Shown: positions 1-8,230 of the stretch, one piece after another
Layout: every line of letters starts with the position of its first letter
Numbering within the stretch: the first letter of the stretch is position 1
Source of the DNA: Mycobacterium sp. SMC-4
GTDB lineage: Bacteria; Actinomycetota; Actinomycetes; Mycobacteriales; Mycobacteriaceae
Reading direction: 5' to 3'
Length of the DNA: 64,000 bases
Assembly: GCF_025263265.1 (NCBI RefSeq)
Contig: NZ_CP079869.1
Span: 992,001-1,056,000, forward strand
Made by a program: the position numbers and the translations under genes
Notes under the pieces: model-generated
Database searches by the model: none
Told to the model about the DNA's origin: nothing
What the model saw: only the letters and a program-made list of their open reading frames with translations

Positions 1-1
1 G

Positions 2-211
2 CCGGCGCTGGCCGGGGAGGTGGCCCCGTTCACGGCGAAGGTCACGATCAGTCCCCACCCGCTTCCCTGTCTGCGCGAGCAGGACGCGCTGGAGCGACTG
101 GGCCTGCTCGATCTACCGTTTCTGTTCTTCATCGATGCCGCACAGGGCCGGGCCAGTGCGCTGTATCGGCGTTTCGACGGCGACTACGCCGTGATCACCC
201 CGGCGGGATAG
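2..211 (+). CDS. ribosome hibernation factor (HPF long form / RafH-like), 3' end only
   Basis: The reading frame is open from base 2, so the gene begins upstream of the window and only its last 69 codons are present. The visible tail matches the C-terminal S30AE_C dimerisation domain of long hibernation-promoting factors: a PFLFFIDA strand, then [14 protein letters not shown]. Proteins of this family bind the 30S subunit and silence or dimerise ribosomes in stasis. In mycobacteria the hypoxia-induced version (RafH) belongs to the DosR regulon, and the neighbouring genes here are of that regulon, which favours RafH over the constitutive HPF. This is an inference from the tail and context, because the N-terminal ribosome-binding domain is not visible. 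The stop codon lies five bases before the next gene, which suggests one transcript. Confidence 0.75.
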   Translation, partial: PALAGEVAPFTAKVTISPHPLPCLREQDALERLGLLDLPFLFFIDAAQGRASALYRRFDGDYAVITPAG

Positions 212-216
212 CCGCG

Positions 217-1104
217 GTGACCGCGTCCGGCAGGATCCACGGAATCGTCGCGGCGGTCGACGGCTCACCGCCCTCGCAGCGCGCTCTGCGCTGGGCTGCA
301 CGAGAAGCTTCGCTGCGTGAGGTGCCCCTCACCGTCGCCCATGTCGAACCGACCGAGGAAATCGGTCCGTGGCTGGATGTGCCGATCAGCGACGAGTACG
401 CGGCCCAGCGTGACCAGCAGGCCGCCGAGATCGTCAAGGCGGCAGCGCAACTCGCATCCGCGGAGTTGGCCGGACGACGTGCGGTCCGCGTCGACGAGCT
501 GATCCTGCCCGGCCCGGTCAAGCGTACGCTGCTCGATCTGTCTCAGGCTGCCGACATGGTGGTCGTCGGCTCCCGGGGGCTCAACGGACTGGAGCGGCTG
601 CTGCTGGGCTCGACCAGCGCGGCACTGGTGCACCACGCGCACTGTCCGGTCGCGGTGATTCACGCAGACCTGCCCGACGAGGCACTGCGCTTCACCGGGC
701 CGGTGGTCGTCGGTGTCGACGCATCCGAGGCCTCCGAACCTGCCGTCGGTCTGGCCTTCGACGAGGCGTTTCGGCGAGGAGTCGAACTCGTTGCGGTGCA
801 CACCTGGATGAACCGCGCCGACTTCTACGTCGATGTGGCCGTGCAGGACTTGGCGACCCAGGCTGGCGCCGAGCTCAGTGAGCAGCTTTCCGGGTGGGCG
901 CAACGCTATCCGGACGTCGTCGTGCGCCGCGTCATCGTTCAGGACAATCCTGCCCGCCGGCTGGTCGAAGAATCGCAGCAGGCGCAGCTGCTGGTCGTCG
1001 GCAGCCGGGGTCGCGGTGGCTTCGCCGGCATGCTGCTGGGTTCAGTCAGTTGGACTGTGGTCCAGGCCGCGCGCACCCCGGTCGTCGTGGTGCGCCAATC
1101 CTGA
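217..1104 (+). CDS. universal stress protein, two USP domains
   Basis: A 295-residue tandem USP protein of the Rv2005c/Rv2623 type. Both halves keep the ATP-binding signature G-x2-G-x9-G-(S/T): GSRG...GS near residues 112-127 and again near 268-283. Each half begins with a beta strand ending in an acidic residue (AVDGS and GVDAS). Proteins of this type bind ATP and act as energy or redox sensors that slow growth in hypoxic mycobacteria. It starts with GTG five bases after the hibernation-factor stop, so the two are probably co-transcribed. Its 3' end overlaps the convergent acetyltransferase gene by 63 bases. Confidence 0.9.
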   Translation: MTASGRIHGIVAAVDGSPPSQRALRWAAREASLREVPLTVAHVEPTEEIGPWLDVPISDEYAAQRDQQAAEIVKAAAQLASAELAGRRAVRVDELILPGPVKRTLLDLSQAADMVVVGSRGLNGLERLLLGSTSAALVHHAHCPVAVIHADLPDEALRFTGPVVVGVDASEASEPAVGLAFDEAFRRGVELVAVHTWMNRADFYVDVAVQDLATQAGAELSEQLSGWAQRYPDVVVRRVIVQDNPARRLVEESQQAQLLVVGSRGRGGFAGMLLGSVSWTVVQAARTPVVVVRQS

Positions 1105-1605
1105 GCCCGCATTGTCGAGCGCGACGCGCACCCGCACGACGTCACCGTCTCGTCTCTGATCGACCGGCCAGCCGGCGTCGTTGATCACCTCGAGCATCGG
1201 CGAGTTCTCGGCGAGAACCATGCCGACCAGGCAATGCAGCCCAGCTGCTTGAGCGCGCCGACCCAGCTCGTAGAGCAGCAACGTGCCGATGCCGCGCTGG
1301 TGCTGCTCGTGTGCGACGACCACGGCAACCTCGGCGCAGCCACCGTCGGTGGACTCGACGTAGTCGGCGATTCCGATCAGTTCCTGGGCCTCGAACGCCC
1401 CGAGTGCACATGCGTCGTCCGAGGGTGTGGTCAACGACAGTGCCCACTGGCCGATGTAGGTGGGGTATCGGGTGAGGAATCGTAGATAGCGTTCGGCGAG
1501 GTCGAGTTCACTGGCGAGGCGGATCACGGCGTCGTAGTCGCCACTGTCGAGTTCGCGCACGGTCACGTGCGGTGGGGGGCGCCGGGGCGGACGGGACGAA
1601 CTCAC
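1042..1605 (-). CDS. GNAT family N-acetyltransferase
   Basis: The 187-residue product contains a GNAT fold. The acetyl-CoA binding segment is seen as [21 protein letters not shown] (motif A with the Q/RxxGxG/A pattern, here QRGIGT), followed by a typical C-terminal strand region. The substrate cannot be told from sequence. The last 21 or so residues (after VRVRVAL) are encoded antisense to the C-terminus of the USP gene and look like an extension beyond the normal GNAT fold. The start is divergent from the Rv1733c-like gene, and a good DosR-like box sits between them, so expression may be hypoxia-linked. Confidence 0.8.
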   Translation of the reverse strand: MSSSRPPRRPPPHVTVRELDSGDYDAVIRLASELDLAERYLRFLTRYPTYIGQWALSLTTPSDDACALGAFEAQELIGIADYVESTDGGCAEVAVVVAHEQHQRGIGTLLLYELGRRAQAAGLHCLVGMVLAENSPMLEVINDAGWPVDQRRDGDVVRVRVALDNAGSGLAHHDDRGARGLDHSPTD

Positions 1606-1610
1606 CAGAA

Positions 1611-1624
1611 GGGACCTTAGCCCC
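1611..1624. promoter_or_regulatory. DosR box candidate
   Basis: GGGACCTTAGCCCC matches 12 of 14 positions of the palindromic DosR consensus GGGACTWWAGTCCC. It lies 76 bases before the Rv1733c-like gene and just outside the start of the divergent acetyltransferase. It is one of the two best matches in the window. Confidence 0.65.
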
Positions 1625-1699
1625 TCCCCGCGTGGGGTCGGTACCGACGATGATCGGAATCATCAGAAAGGTCGGACCACTGGCGATACGGAGTCCACC

Positions 1700-2287
1700 A
1701 TGCAGACCTTCACCCTGGGTATCGGCGTCTGGGCGCGCCGACTCGCCGCGCGCAATCCCCTGGTCCGCGCCACCGATCGGATGGAAGCCGCGGTGATCCT
1801 ATTGGTGGCCACGCTGAGCATCCTTGCGATCCCGGTGGCCGGGGCCGTGGGCACCGCCGAATACGACCGTCTGATGGTGACCATCAGCGAGCAGCAACTG
1901 ACCCGGCAGCAGGTGGAGGCGACCGCGGTTGCCGAAAGCCGGGCGGCGCCCCAGCCCTACCAGATGCGTTACCTCACCGCCGTCGAGTGGGAATTCGCCG
2001 GAACCACGCACAGTGACGAGATCCGCACGCCTCGGTTGAGTGCCGGTGACTCGGTGCCGATCTGGATCGACGAGTCCGGCGTTCGGGCGCGACCGCCGCT
2101 GACGGGTGAGGATGCCGCCGCAGCAGCGGTGAGCAGCGCGCTCGGCTTCTGGCTAGTGGCTTCGGCACTCGGTGTCGCAGTGTGGCTGGCTGTTCGACTG
2201 CGCCTGATACACAACCGGTTTCAGGAGTGGGACCGCGAGCTCGACGACCTGGCAGACAACGGTGGACGTGCAAACAACGCAAGCTAG
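1700..2287 (+). CDS. Rv1733c-like conserved membrane protein
   Basis: A 195-residue protein resembling the DosR-regulated antigen Rv1733c. It has an N-terminal RNPLVRATDRMEA segment, a first membrane helix at about residues 28-48 (VILLVATLSILAIPVAGAVG), a soluble extracytoplasmic middle of about 95 residues with a VPIWIDESG strand, and a second helix at about 145-166 before a charged tail. The function of the family is unknown; two helices and a periplasmic core suggest an envelope role. A strong DosR-like box lies upstream. Its last 26 bases overlap the start of the next USP gene, so the two should be translationally coupled. Confidence 0.8.
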   Translation: MQTFTLGIGVWARRLAARNPLVRATDRMEAAVILLVATLSILAIPVAGAVGTAEYDRLMVTISEQQLTRQQVEATAVAESRAAPQPYQMRYLTAVEWEFAGTTHSDEIRTPRLSAGDSVPIWIDESGVRARPPLTGEDAAAAAVSSALGFWLVASALGVAVWLAVRLRLIHNRFQEWDRELDDLADNGGRANNAS

Positions 2288-3023
2288 CCCGGTGATCGTC
2301 GGTGTCGACGGATCGCATGCCGCCCTCAACGCGGTTCGGTGGGCGGTCGCCGAAGCGGTGGCCCGGGATGTGTGCCTGCGCCTGGTCCATGCCACTGCCG
2401 GTGACCGCGGCGGCCCCGACACCGTTCTGGCCGAGGCGCAGAACGTGGTCAATGCCGGTCCCAGATCACTTCAGGTGCAGATCGATTCGATGGTCGGGTC
2501 GCCCGGCGAGGTGCTTGTCCGCGCCTCGTCGGAAGCGGCGATGGTCTGTATCGGGGCACTGCCCGCGGTTGCCGGGGCACCGGCGTTCGGTTCCACCGCA
2601 CTGTTCCTGGCGGGGCATGCCAAGTGTCCGGTGGCGATCATCCGGACTCGCGCCGACGGCACCGCGCAGACCGACGGGGTGGTCTCGGTGGTGCTCACCG
2701 ATGATGACCACACCGACGATCTGGTCCACCTGGCGATGCACGAAGGCCGGCTGCGCGGCGCGACAGTTCGGCTGATCGACCAGCGCACCGACAGCTGGGT
2801 GCGGCGCTACCCCGACGTCCACGTCGAGCTGGCCGCGGCCGGCACCGGCAGGCAGTACTGCCGCGGTGACCGGAGTGTCCCCGGGCTCGGTCTGGCGGTG
2901 GTGGGGACCCGTGAGGCCGCCGAACTCGCCGACATCCAGGTGCCTGCATGCCATCCGATCCTGGGCTACCCGGATTGTTCGGTGCTGCTCATCGGCTCAC
3001 CGTCGCAGTTCCAACACCTCTGA
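2262..3023 (+). CDS. universal stress protein, degenerate nucleotide site
   Basis: A 253-residue USP-like protein. The first domain begins VIVGVDGSHAALNAVRWAV as usual. However, its ATP loop reads G-A-L-P followed by AVAGAPAFGST, so the second glycine of G-x2-G-x9-G is lost. The second half (from about residue 138) retains the fold only loosely and has no recognisable nucleotide motif. It is therefore likely a non-ATP-binding USP, perhaps a partner or scaffold for the other USPs here. GTG at 2262 overlaps the preceding gene; GTG at 2268 is an alternative start. The stop overlaps the convergent nitroreductase gene by 27 bases. Confidence 0.8.
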   Translation: MDVQTTQASPVIVGVDGSHAALNAVRWAVAEAVARDVCLRLVHATAGDRGGPDTVLAEAQNVVNAGPRSLQVQIDSMVGSPGEVLVRASSEAAMVCIGALPAVAGAPAFGSTALFLAGHAKCPVAIIRTRADGTAQTDGVVSVVLTDDDHTDDLVHLAMHEGRLRGATVRLIDQRTDSWVRRYPDVHVELAAAGTGRQYCRGDRSVPGLGLAVVGTREAAELADIQVPACHPILGYPDCSVLLIGSPSQFQHL

Positions 3024-3980
3024 CAGGGGTCGCCGCGGCGTCGGTGCACCCAGATCGCGGGTGGCCGGTGCCGACCCCACCCGCACCAGCACCTGCGGGA
3101 CACCGGTCGACCCGGTCAGCGATGCGACGATCTCCCGGCTCTCGGGAACCTCGGTGAGATGCGACAACGTGCACGTCGCCAGCCCGGCCAGCGTCGCGTC
3201 GAGCAGCACCGAGGACAACAGCTCACCGCACCGCACGGCGCTGTCGCGGGTCTGGTCGGCCGTCGAGAGCACCACGACCTTGGCGCGGTCCTCGCCGATG
3301 TCGCTGCCCGGTTCGTCGTGACCGGTCACCGGGAAGTCCCGGCCGAAACCCACCGCTTCGCGTTCGGTGACCGACGGCAATGCTGGGGCGGGAATGCCTT
3401 GTGTCACAGCGATATCAGATGTCCAGCCGACGAGTTCGGCGTGGTAGTCGGACTCATAGCGGCGCGCCGACCGGGTCAGCTCGGAGGCCCGGACCAGCGC
3501 CGGGCGCGCGTCGGCGGCGATGATGTCCAGCGACACCGCACCGGCCGCAGTGGCTTCACGCAGCCGGGGGAGCAGCAGGTCCCAGCCGTGCGGTTCGGCG
3601 AACGGCAGCCGGTCGGTGCGCCGTCGGCGAATGGCCTCGGCACGCTGTCGATGACCTTCGGTGACGAAGTCCATCGGGCTGAAGTCCACAGCGGCCAGGT
3701 GATCCCGATTGTTGGGGTTGGGGAATCGGTCGACGTGGCCTACCCAGCCGGCCGCGGCCATGGCCACCCGAAAGTGGTCGAGAGCGGCTCCGCAGCTGAT
3801 CGCCAGCTCCCGCCCGGTGGGGTCGGTGTACCTCGGCGCCGACGTGTCGTCGAGGAAAATTGAAACGGTAGGCCCCTCGCAGACCCAGCGCCACGGCTGG
3901 CTGTTGTGCAGCGAGGGCGCACGGCAGGCCAATGCCACCGCGTCGGTGACGATGTCGATGTCGACGACCACATCGCGCAT
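2997..3980 (-). CDS. acg: Acg-like nitroreductase family protein
   Basis: A 327-residue protein of the Rv2032 (Acg)/Rv3127/Rv3131 family, which is the DosR-regulated branch of the FMN nitroreductase fold. Diagnostic stretches are the N-terminal ACRAPSLHNSQPWRW, a central RRRRTDRLPFAEP segment, and the C-terminal GLATCTLSHLTEVPESR followed by PQVLVRVGSAP. Acg binds FMN with a lid that blocks the normal active site and is thought to sequester flavin rather than reduce nitro compounds. ATG at 3980 was chosen because GGAGGT lies seven bases upstream; the frame stays open further 5' over the ATPase gene, but that part is antisense-like noise. It is the last gene of a minus-strand run that starts at 8084. 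Confidence 0.85.
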   Translation of the reverse strand: MRDVVVDIDIVTDAVALACRAPSLHNSQPWRWVCEGPTVSIFLDDTSAPRYTDPTGRELAISCGAALDHFRVAMAAAGWVGHVDRFPNPNNRDHLAAVDFSPMDFVTEGHRQRAEAIRRRRTDRLPFAEPHGWDLLLPRLREATAAGAVSLDIIAADARPALVRASELTRSARRYESDYHAELVGWTSDIAVTQGIPAPALPSVTEREAVGFGRDFPVTGHDEPGSDIGEDRAKVVVLSTADQTRDSAVRCGELLSSVLLDATLAGLATCTLSHLTEVPESREIVASLTGSTGVPQVLVRVGSAPATRDLGAPTPRRPLSEVLELRR

Positions 3981-4034
3981 GGGTAGACCTCCGTTCGCTG
4001 GTTCCACCCTGGTCCGGCGGTCCTTGCCCGACCA

Positions 4035-4048
4035 GGGCCAATGGTCCT
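4035..4048. promoter_or_regulatory. weak DosR box candidate before acg-like gene
   Basis: GGGCCAATGGTCCT matches 10 of 14 positions of the DosR consensus and sits 55 bases upstream of the acg-like start codon, overlapping the stop codon of the ATPase gene. It could give the nitroreductase its own promoter inside the operon. Confidence 0.35.
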
Positions 4049-6372
4049 CAACCCGGCGCGTCGGACTCGTTCTGCGCGAGGGTGAAGTAGTTCTCCTCTT
4101 CCTGGACGAAGTGCAGGCGCAGCAGCGCGTACAGCCCGTAGAGGCAGGCCAGCAGGTCATCGACCTGGTCGGCTTGGATGCCACCTGCCGCCCCTGCCAG
4201 CCGAATATGTGCACCGATGCGGTCGGCGAGGCGTTGAATTTCCGCGTGCGTCCGGCTCATCGTCGCGGTGGCTTCGCTGCTGTGCAGCGGTGCGGCCAGC
4301 GCTGGGTACAACTCGGTTTCCTCGGCGTGCTCGTGCGGCAGGATCCAGTCGGTGAGCAACGTGTACGACCGCTGCACAGACTGCAAAGCCGCGGCGTCGG
4401 CACCGGCGACCAAGCGATCGGCGCTGGCCCGGATCTGGCTCAGCGCGTCGCGCAGTTCCTCGTGCTCGGCGGCGAACTCCTGCAGCATGGCTTCGGTAGC
4501 GGCAGCCAACTCCACTTTGGTTCGCGGATCACCCCGCAGCGCGCGTAATGCGTTCAGGATGACTGCGACGTCGATGGCTTCCTGGAGCAGGGCCCCGGCC
4601 GCGGGTGGCAGCCAGCCCAGCGCGGCCGCCGTCATCGCGATCAGTGACAGCGTCATCCCGACCACGGCGCTCTGCACCGCGATGCGCCGCGACCAGCGGG
4701 CGATGTCCATCGCGTCGGCGAGTCGGTCGAGCCGGTCGGTGGTCAGCACGATGTCGGCGGCCTCCGACGACGCAGTCGCTCCGCGAGCCCCCATGGCGAC
4801 GCCCACGGTGGCGGCCGCCAGCGCCGGTGCATCGTTGATGCCGTCACCGACCATCACCGTGACCGCACGGACACGCTCGGCGCCGACGGCGGCGACCTTG
4901 TCGGCTGGACTTTGTTGTGCGTACACCTCGTCGAGGCCCAACACGGTCGCGACTTCGCGTGCCGGTTCGGGTCGGTCGCCGGTGAGCATCACCAAGCGGT
5001 TCAAACCAGCTTCGCGCAGTCGCCTCATGGTGCGGGGGGCCTGGCGGCGCAGCGGGTCCCGGAGCAGGATCGCGCCGATCGGTTGCGCGTCGACGCACAC
5101 CCAGGCCACCGCTGCGTTGTCCAGCCGGGCCCGGTTGAGCGCCCCCTGCGCCCAAGAGGCGGTGGCGGTGTCCTCCGGTAGCTTGCCGACCGTCACCCGG
5201 TGACCCTCCACCGTGGCACTGACGCCGCGGCCAGGTTCCTCGGTGGCCTGCGTCGGCAGCGTCAGACTCAGCTCACGCGCCAGTGCCTCGGCGACGATCG
5301 CTTCGGCGAGCACGTGCGGCGACACCTGGTCTACCGAAGCGGCGATTCGCAGGACCTCTCTCCCGTCGCGGTCCGGAGCGGCGACGACGTCGACGACCCC
5401 GGGCGCTCCCATCGTCAGGGTGCCGGTTTTGTCCATCACCAGAGTTGTTGCCCGACCCAGGCTTTCCAGCGCAGCGCCGCTTCGGATGACCACACCGGCG
5501 CGCGATGCCCGGGACAGCCCTGACACGATGGCCACCGGCGCGGCCAGCAGCAGCGGGCACGGGGTGGCGACCACCAAGACCGCGACGGCCCGGACCGCTG
5601 AACCGCTGGCCAGCCACGCGGCGCCTGACATCAGCAGTGCGAGCGGGAGAAAATACATGGCGTATCGGTCGGCGAGCCGCACGACGGGCGCGCTCTCGGC
5701 ACCTGCCTGCTGAGCCAGTCGCACGATCCCGGCGTAGGTGCTGTTGTCGGCTGTCGCGGTGGCGCGCAATTCAAATACTCCGCCGGCGTTGACCACCCCG
5801 CTGCGCACGGCCTCGCCGGCGGGCCGCTCGACGTGCCCGGGTTCGCCGGTCAGCGCCGATTCGTCGAGCACGGCCTGGAATTCGGTGATCCGGCCGTCAA
5901 CCGGCACCACGTCACCGGGCGCGATCACCAGGATGTCGTCGACGGCGACTTCAGTGATCGGGACGACGCCGACCTGAGTGCCGACGCGGCGACGGGCGAA
6001 CCGCGGCGCTCGCTCCAGCAGTGCCTGCAGGTCCCGGGTCGCTCGTCGGGTGGCTGCGGCGTCCAGGGCCCGGCCTCCGGCGAGCATCACGGCGATCAGT
6101 GCCCCGGCAAGATATTCGCCGACGAGCAGCGTTCCGGTCAGCGACAGCACCGCGATGATGTCGACGCCCAGCCGCCCGTGGCGCAGCGCCGCGACCACCC
6201 ACAGCACGGCGGGTACGATCGCGACCAGAGTGCCGGCGGCCCAACACGCGTCGGCAACACGGGGCGCGCCGAGCAGCCAGGCGACGCCGCCGGCGCCCAG
6301 TGCACCTACGGTGCATACCGCCAGCGTGGGCTCCACGCGCGGGCGCCAGCGAGCCGACTGCGGGGTGGGCAC
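4048..6372 (-). CDS. P1B-5 type metal-transporting ATPase with C-terminal hemerythrin-like domain
   Basis: A 774-residue P-type ATPase. It shows the TGE actuator loop (LTGEPGH, about 174-180), the phosphorylation site DKTGTLT (Asp314), TGDRPEP and the hinge VGDGINDAPALA (508-519). The membrane metal site is TPCP (270-273) in the sixth helix and QEAID (597-601) in the eighth, which match the TPC and QEXXD signatures of subgroup P1B-5 (Ni/Fe exporters). The usual nucleotide-binding HP motif reads SPHVLA. After the last helix, residues about 625-765 form a hemerythrin-like four-helix bundle with spaced histidines and glutamates (AEHEEL, LPHEHAEETELYP, RLHFVQEEENYF) that could hold a di-iron O2-binding centre. 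The start is GTG, one base after the upstream USP stop, in a USP-USP-ATPase-Acg operon. No N-terminal metal-binding domain is present. Confidence 0.88.
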   Translation of the reverse strand: MPTPQSARWRPRVEPTLAVCTVGALGAGGVAWLLGAPRVADACWAAGTLVAIVPAVLWVVAALRHGRLGVDIIAVLSLTGTLLVGEYLAGALIAVMLAGGRALDAAATRRATRDLQALLERAPRFARRRVGTQVGVVPITEVAVDDILVIAPGDVVPVDGRITEFQAVLDESALTGEPGHVERPAGEAVRSGVVNAGGVFELRATATADNSTYAGIVRLAQQAGAESAPVVRLADRYAMYFLPLALLMSGAAWLASGSAVRAVAVLVVATPCPLLLAAPVAIVSGLSRASRAGVVIRSGAALESLGRATTLVMDKTGTLTMGAPGVVDVVAAPDRDGREVLRIAASVDQVSPHVLAEAIVAEALARELSLTLPTQATEEPGRGVSATVEGHRVTVGKLPEDTATASWAQGALNRARLDNAAVAWVCVDAQPIGAILLRDPLRRQAPRTMRRLREAGLNRLVMLTGDRPEPAREVATVLGLDEVYAQQSPADKVAAVGAERVRAVTVMVGDGINDAPALAAATVGVAMGARGATASSEAADIVLTTDRLDRLADAMDIARWSRRIAVQSAVVGMTLSLIAMTAAALGWLPPAAGALLQEAIDVAVILNALRALRGDPRTKVELAAATEAMLQEFAAEHEELRDALSQIRASADRLVAGADAAALQSVQRSYTLLTDWILPHEHAEETELYPALAAPLHSSEATATMSRTHAEIQRLADRIGAHIRLAGAAGGIQADQVDDLLACLYGLYALLRLHFVQEEENYFTLAQNESDAPG

Positions 6373-6373
6373 G

Positions 6374-7255
6374 TCAGCCGCGGATGACGGCGACCGGTGC
6401 CAGTGCGGACTCGGCGACCGAGGTGCTCACCGAGCCGAGCAGCATGCTGGCAATACCGCCGCGGCCGCGGCTGCCGACCACCACCATCTGTGCGTTCTTG
6501 GACTCGTCGATCAGCCAGCGGGCCGGCCGGTCGCACACGATCCTGCGGTGGACGACGACATCGGGGTAGCGCTCCTGCCATCCGGCCAGCCGCTCGGCGA
6601 GAATTTCATGGCCTTGTTGTTCGTACTGGTGCCAATCCATCCCGAGGATCGGGAAGACCGCCACATCGCTCCAGGCGTGCAGAGCCACCAGGTCGACTCC
6701 GCAGCGTGACGCCTCGTCGAATGCGTAGGCTGTCGCGCTCTCCGATGCCGGCGAACCGTCGACACCGAGCAGAATCGGCAAGGTGTGATCGGGCCGTCGA
6801 ACCGCCCCTTCCCTGGTGACCACGACGGGACACTTGGCGTGGTGCAGCAGCGAGCGGCTGACCGACCCCAGCACGGCGCCCCCGACAGGTCCCAGTCCGC
6901 GGCTGCCGATCACCAGCAGGTCGGCCTCGGCGGATGTGTCGGTCAACTCGGTGACGACGCCGTCGTGGCGGATCTCGGTGTGGACCGTCACCGGCGCGGA
7001 GTCTCCGAGGGCCGCGTCCAGCGTCTCTCGTGCGTGTTTGAGCACCCGCGCGGCGTTGTCTTCCTGCCATTCGTAGAAGCTCAGCAACGGTGCTTCGATC
7101 GGCCAGGTGACGATGACTGGGGAGACCACATGCATCAGCGTCACCGGCCGTTGGCGCAGTGCGGCTTCGTGAGCCGCCCACCGCACCGCAGCATGGGACT
7201 CAGGTGAGCCGTCGATACCGACGAGGATGCCGATGTCGTTGAGTTTCTCGGGCAT
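6374..7255 (-). CDS. universal stress protein, two USP domains
   Basis: A 293-residue tandem USP of the Rv2623/Rv2005c class. Both ATP loops are intact: IGSRGLGPVGGAVLGSVSR (domain 1) and [19 protein letters not shown] (domain 2). The linker between the domains is TREGAVRRPDHTLPILLGVDGS. The start ATG has AAGGAGA upstream. It lies 28 bases downstream of another USP gene and one base before the ATPase, so it is the middle of a minus-strand operon. Its probable role is ATP-dependent sensing in stasis. Confidence 0.9.
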   Translation of the reverse strand: MPEKLNDIGILVGIDGSPESHAAVRWAAHEAALRQRPVTLMHVVSPVIVTWPIEAPLLSFYEWQEDNAARVLKHARETLDAALGDSAPVTVHTEIRHDGVVTELTDTSAEADLLVIGSRGLGPVGGAVLGSVSRSLLHHAKCPVVVTREGAVRRPDHTLPILLGVDGSPASESATAYAFDEASRCGVDLVALHAWSDVAVFPILGMDWHQYEQQGHEILAERLAGWQERYPDVVVHRRIVCDRPARWLIDESKNAQMVVVGSRGRGGIASMLLGSVSTSVAESALAPVAVIRG

Positions 7256-7283
7256 CTCGCGTCTCCTTGGTGAGCTCGACGGG

Positions 7284-8084
7284 TTAGGAGCGAACGACCA
7301 GCGCAGAGGACGTGCCGTGGCGCAGCACCGAATGGCCCGACCCCAAGATCTGGGCGACCTCGTCGGCCTCGGCGCTGCCGATCACCGCCAACAGCACCGG
7401 CTCGTCGTGCTTCTTGAGGAATTGGGCGACGTCTGCGTGGTCGACGATCGGGTAAATGTGCACATCCGGGTACTGGTCACGCCACGGGCGGATGCGTTCC
7501 TCGAGCGCCTCGGCCGAGTTCGCATCGCGCCCCTCGCCCAGGGCCAGCACTGGGGTACGGCGCAGTTCTGCTTCCTGTAGCGCGTGTTCGACGACGGCGG
7601 GGTTGTCCGGCCGGTCGTTCACCGCAACCAGGATCCAGCTCAGACCCTGTGCGCTCAGGTGTAACTCGGGCCGGATGACAGCGACCGAGCAGTGCGCCTT
7701 CTCGGCCACCTCGGCGGCGGTCGAGCCCAAGATCGACCGTGCGTAGCGGCCGATGCCGACCGAGCCGACGCACACCATCGCAGCATGCGCGGATTGGGAC
7801 ACCAGCGCCGCGGCGGGCGGCCCGTCGACGATCTCGGTCTCGACCTGAACCGGTCTGCCGGTGGCTTCGAGCGCTCTCTTGGCCTCGCGCAGACACTCAC
7901 GGGCATGGCGTACCTGTTCGGCGTACTCCGGTGCGCTCAGGCCGGTCGGCTTGATCGCGTAGATCAACCGCAGCGTCGTCTCCCGGGCTGCGGCTTCCTC
8001 GAGGGCCCACAACGCGGCCCGTCGAGCCGCTGCCGATCCGTCGATACCGGCGATCACCGGTGGGGGCGCGCTTTCGGGTGTCAT
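7284..8084 (-). CDS. universal stress protein, second domain degenerate
   Basis: A 266-residue protein similar in layout to Rv2028c/Rv1996. The N-terminal domain keeps the nucleotide loop VGSVGIGRYARSILGST. In the C-terminal half the corresponding stretch is IGSAEADEVAQILGSG, where the second loop glycine is replaced, so only one ATP site is expected. ATG at 8084 was preferred over the longer frame because the extra 69 N-terminal residues are basic, non-USP sequence and would run through the DosR-like promoter region. It is the first gene of the 8084-2997 operon. Confidence 0.87.
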   Translation of the reverse strand: MTPESAPPPVIAGIDGSAAARRAALWALEEAAARETTLRLIYAIKPTGLSAPEYAEQVRHARECLREAKRALEATGRPVQVETEIVDGPPAAALVSQSAHAAMVCVGSVGIGRYARSILGSTAAEVAEKAHCSVAVIRPELHLSAQGLSWILVAVNDRPDNPAVVEHALQEAELRRTPVLALGEGRDANSAEALEERIRPWRDQYPDVHIYPIVDHADVAQFLKKHDEPVLLAVIGSAEADEVAQILGSGHSVLRHGTSSALVVRS

Positions 8085-8142
8085 GGGGTTCTCCGTTCCA
8101 GGGCGTACCTCAACGCTATTGAGCTTTGCCGGTGTGGCCCTA

Positions 8143-8156
8143 GGGCCTTTGGTCAT
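8143..8156. promoter_or_regulatory. DosR box candidate in divergent promoter
   Basis: GGGCCTTTGGTCAT (reverse ATGACCAAAGGCCC) matches 10 of 14 DosR consensus positions. It lies 59 bases before the USP start at 8084 and 75 bases before the otsB1-like start at 8231, so one site could serve both divergent operons. Confidence 0.5.
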
Positions 8157-8230
8157 TCGTCGAGGCAATCCGGTGCGCACCGAGTCGTGGTGCGGCAACG
8201 ATGAAGACCTGCCATTGAAAAGGAGCGTGG

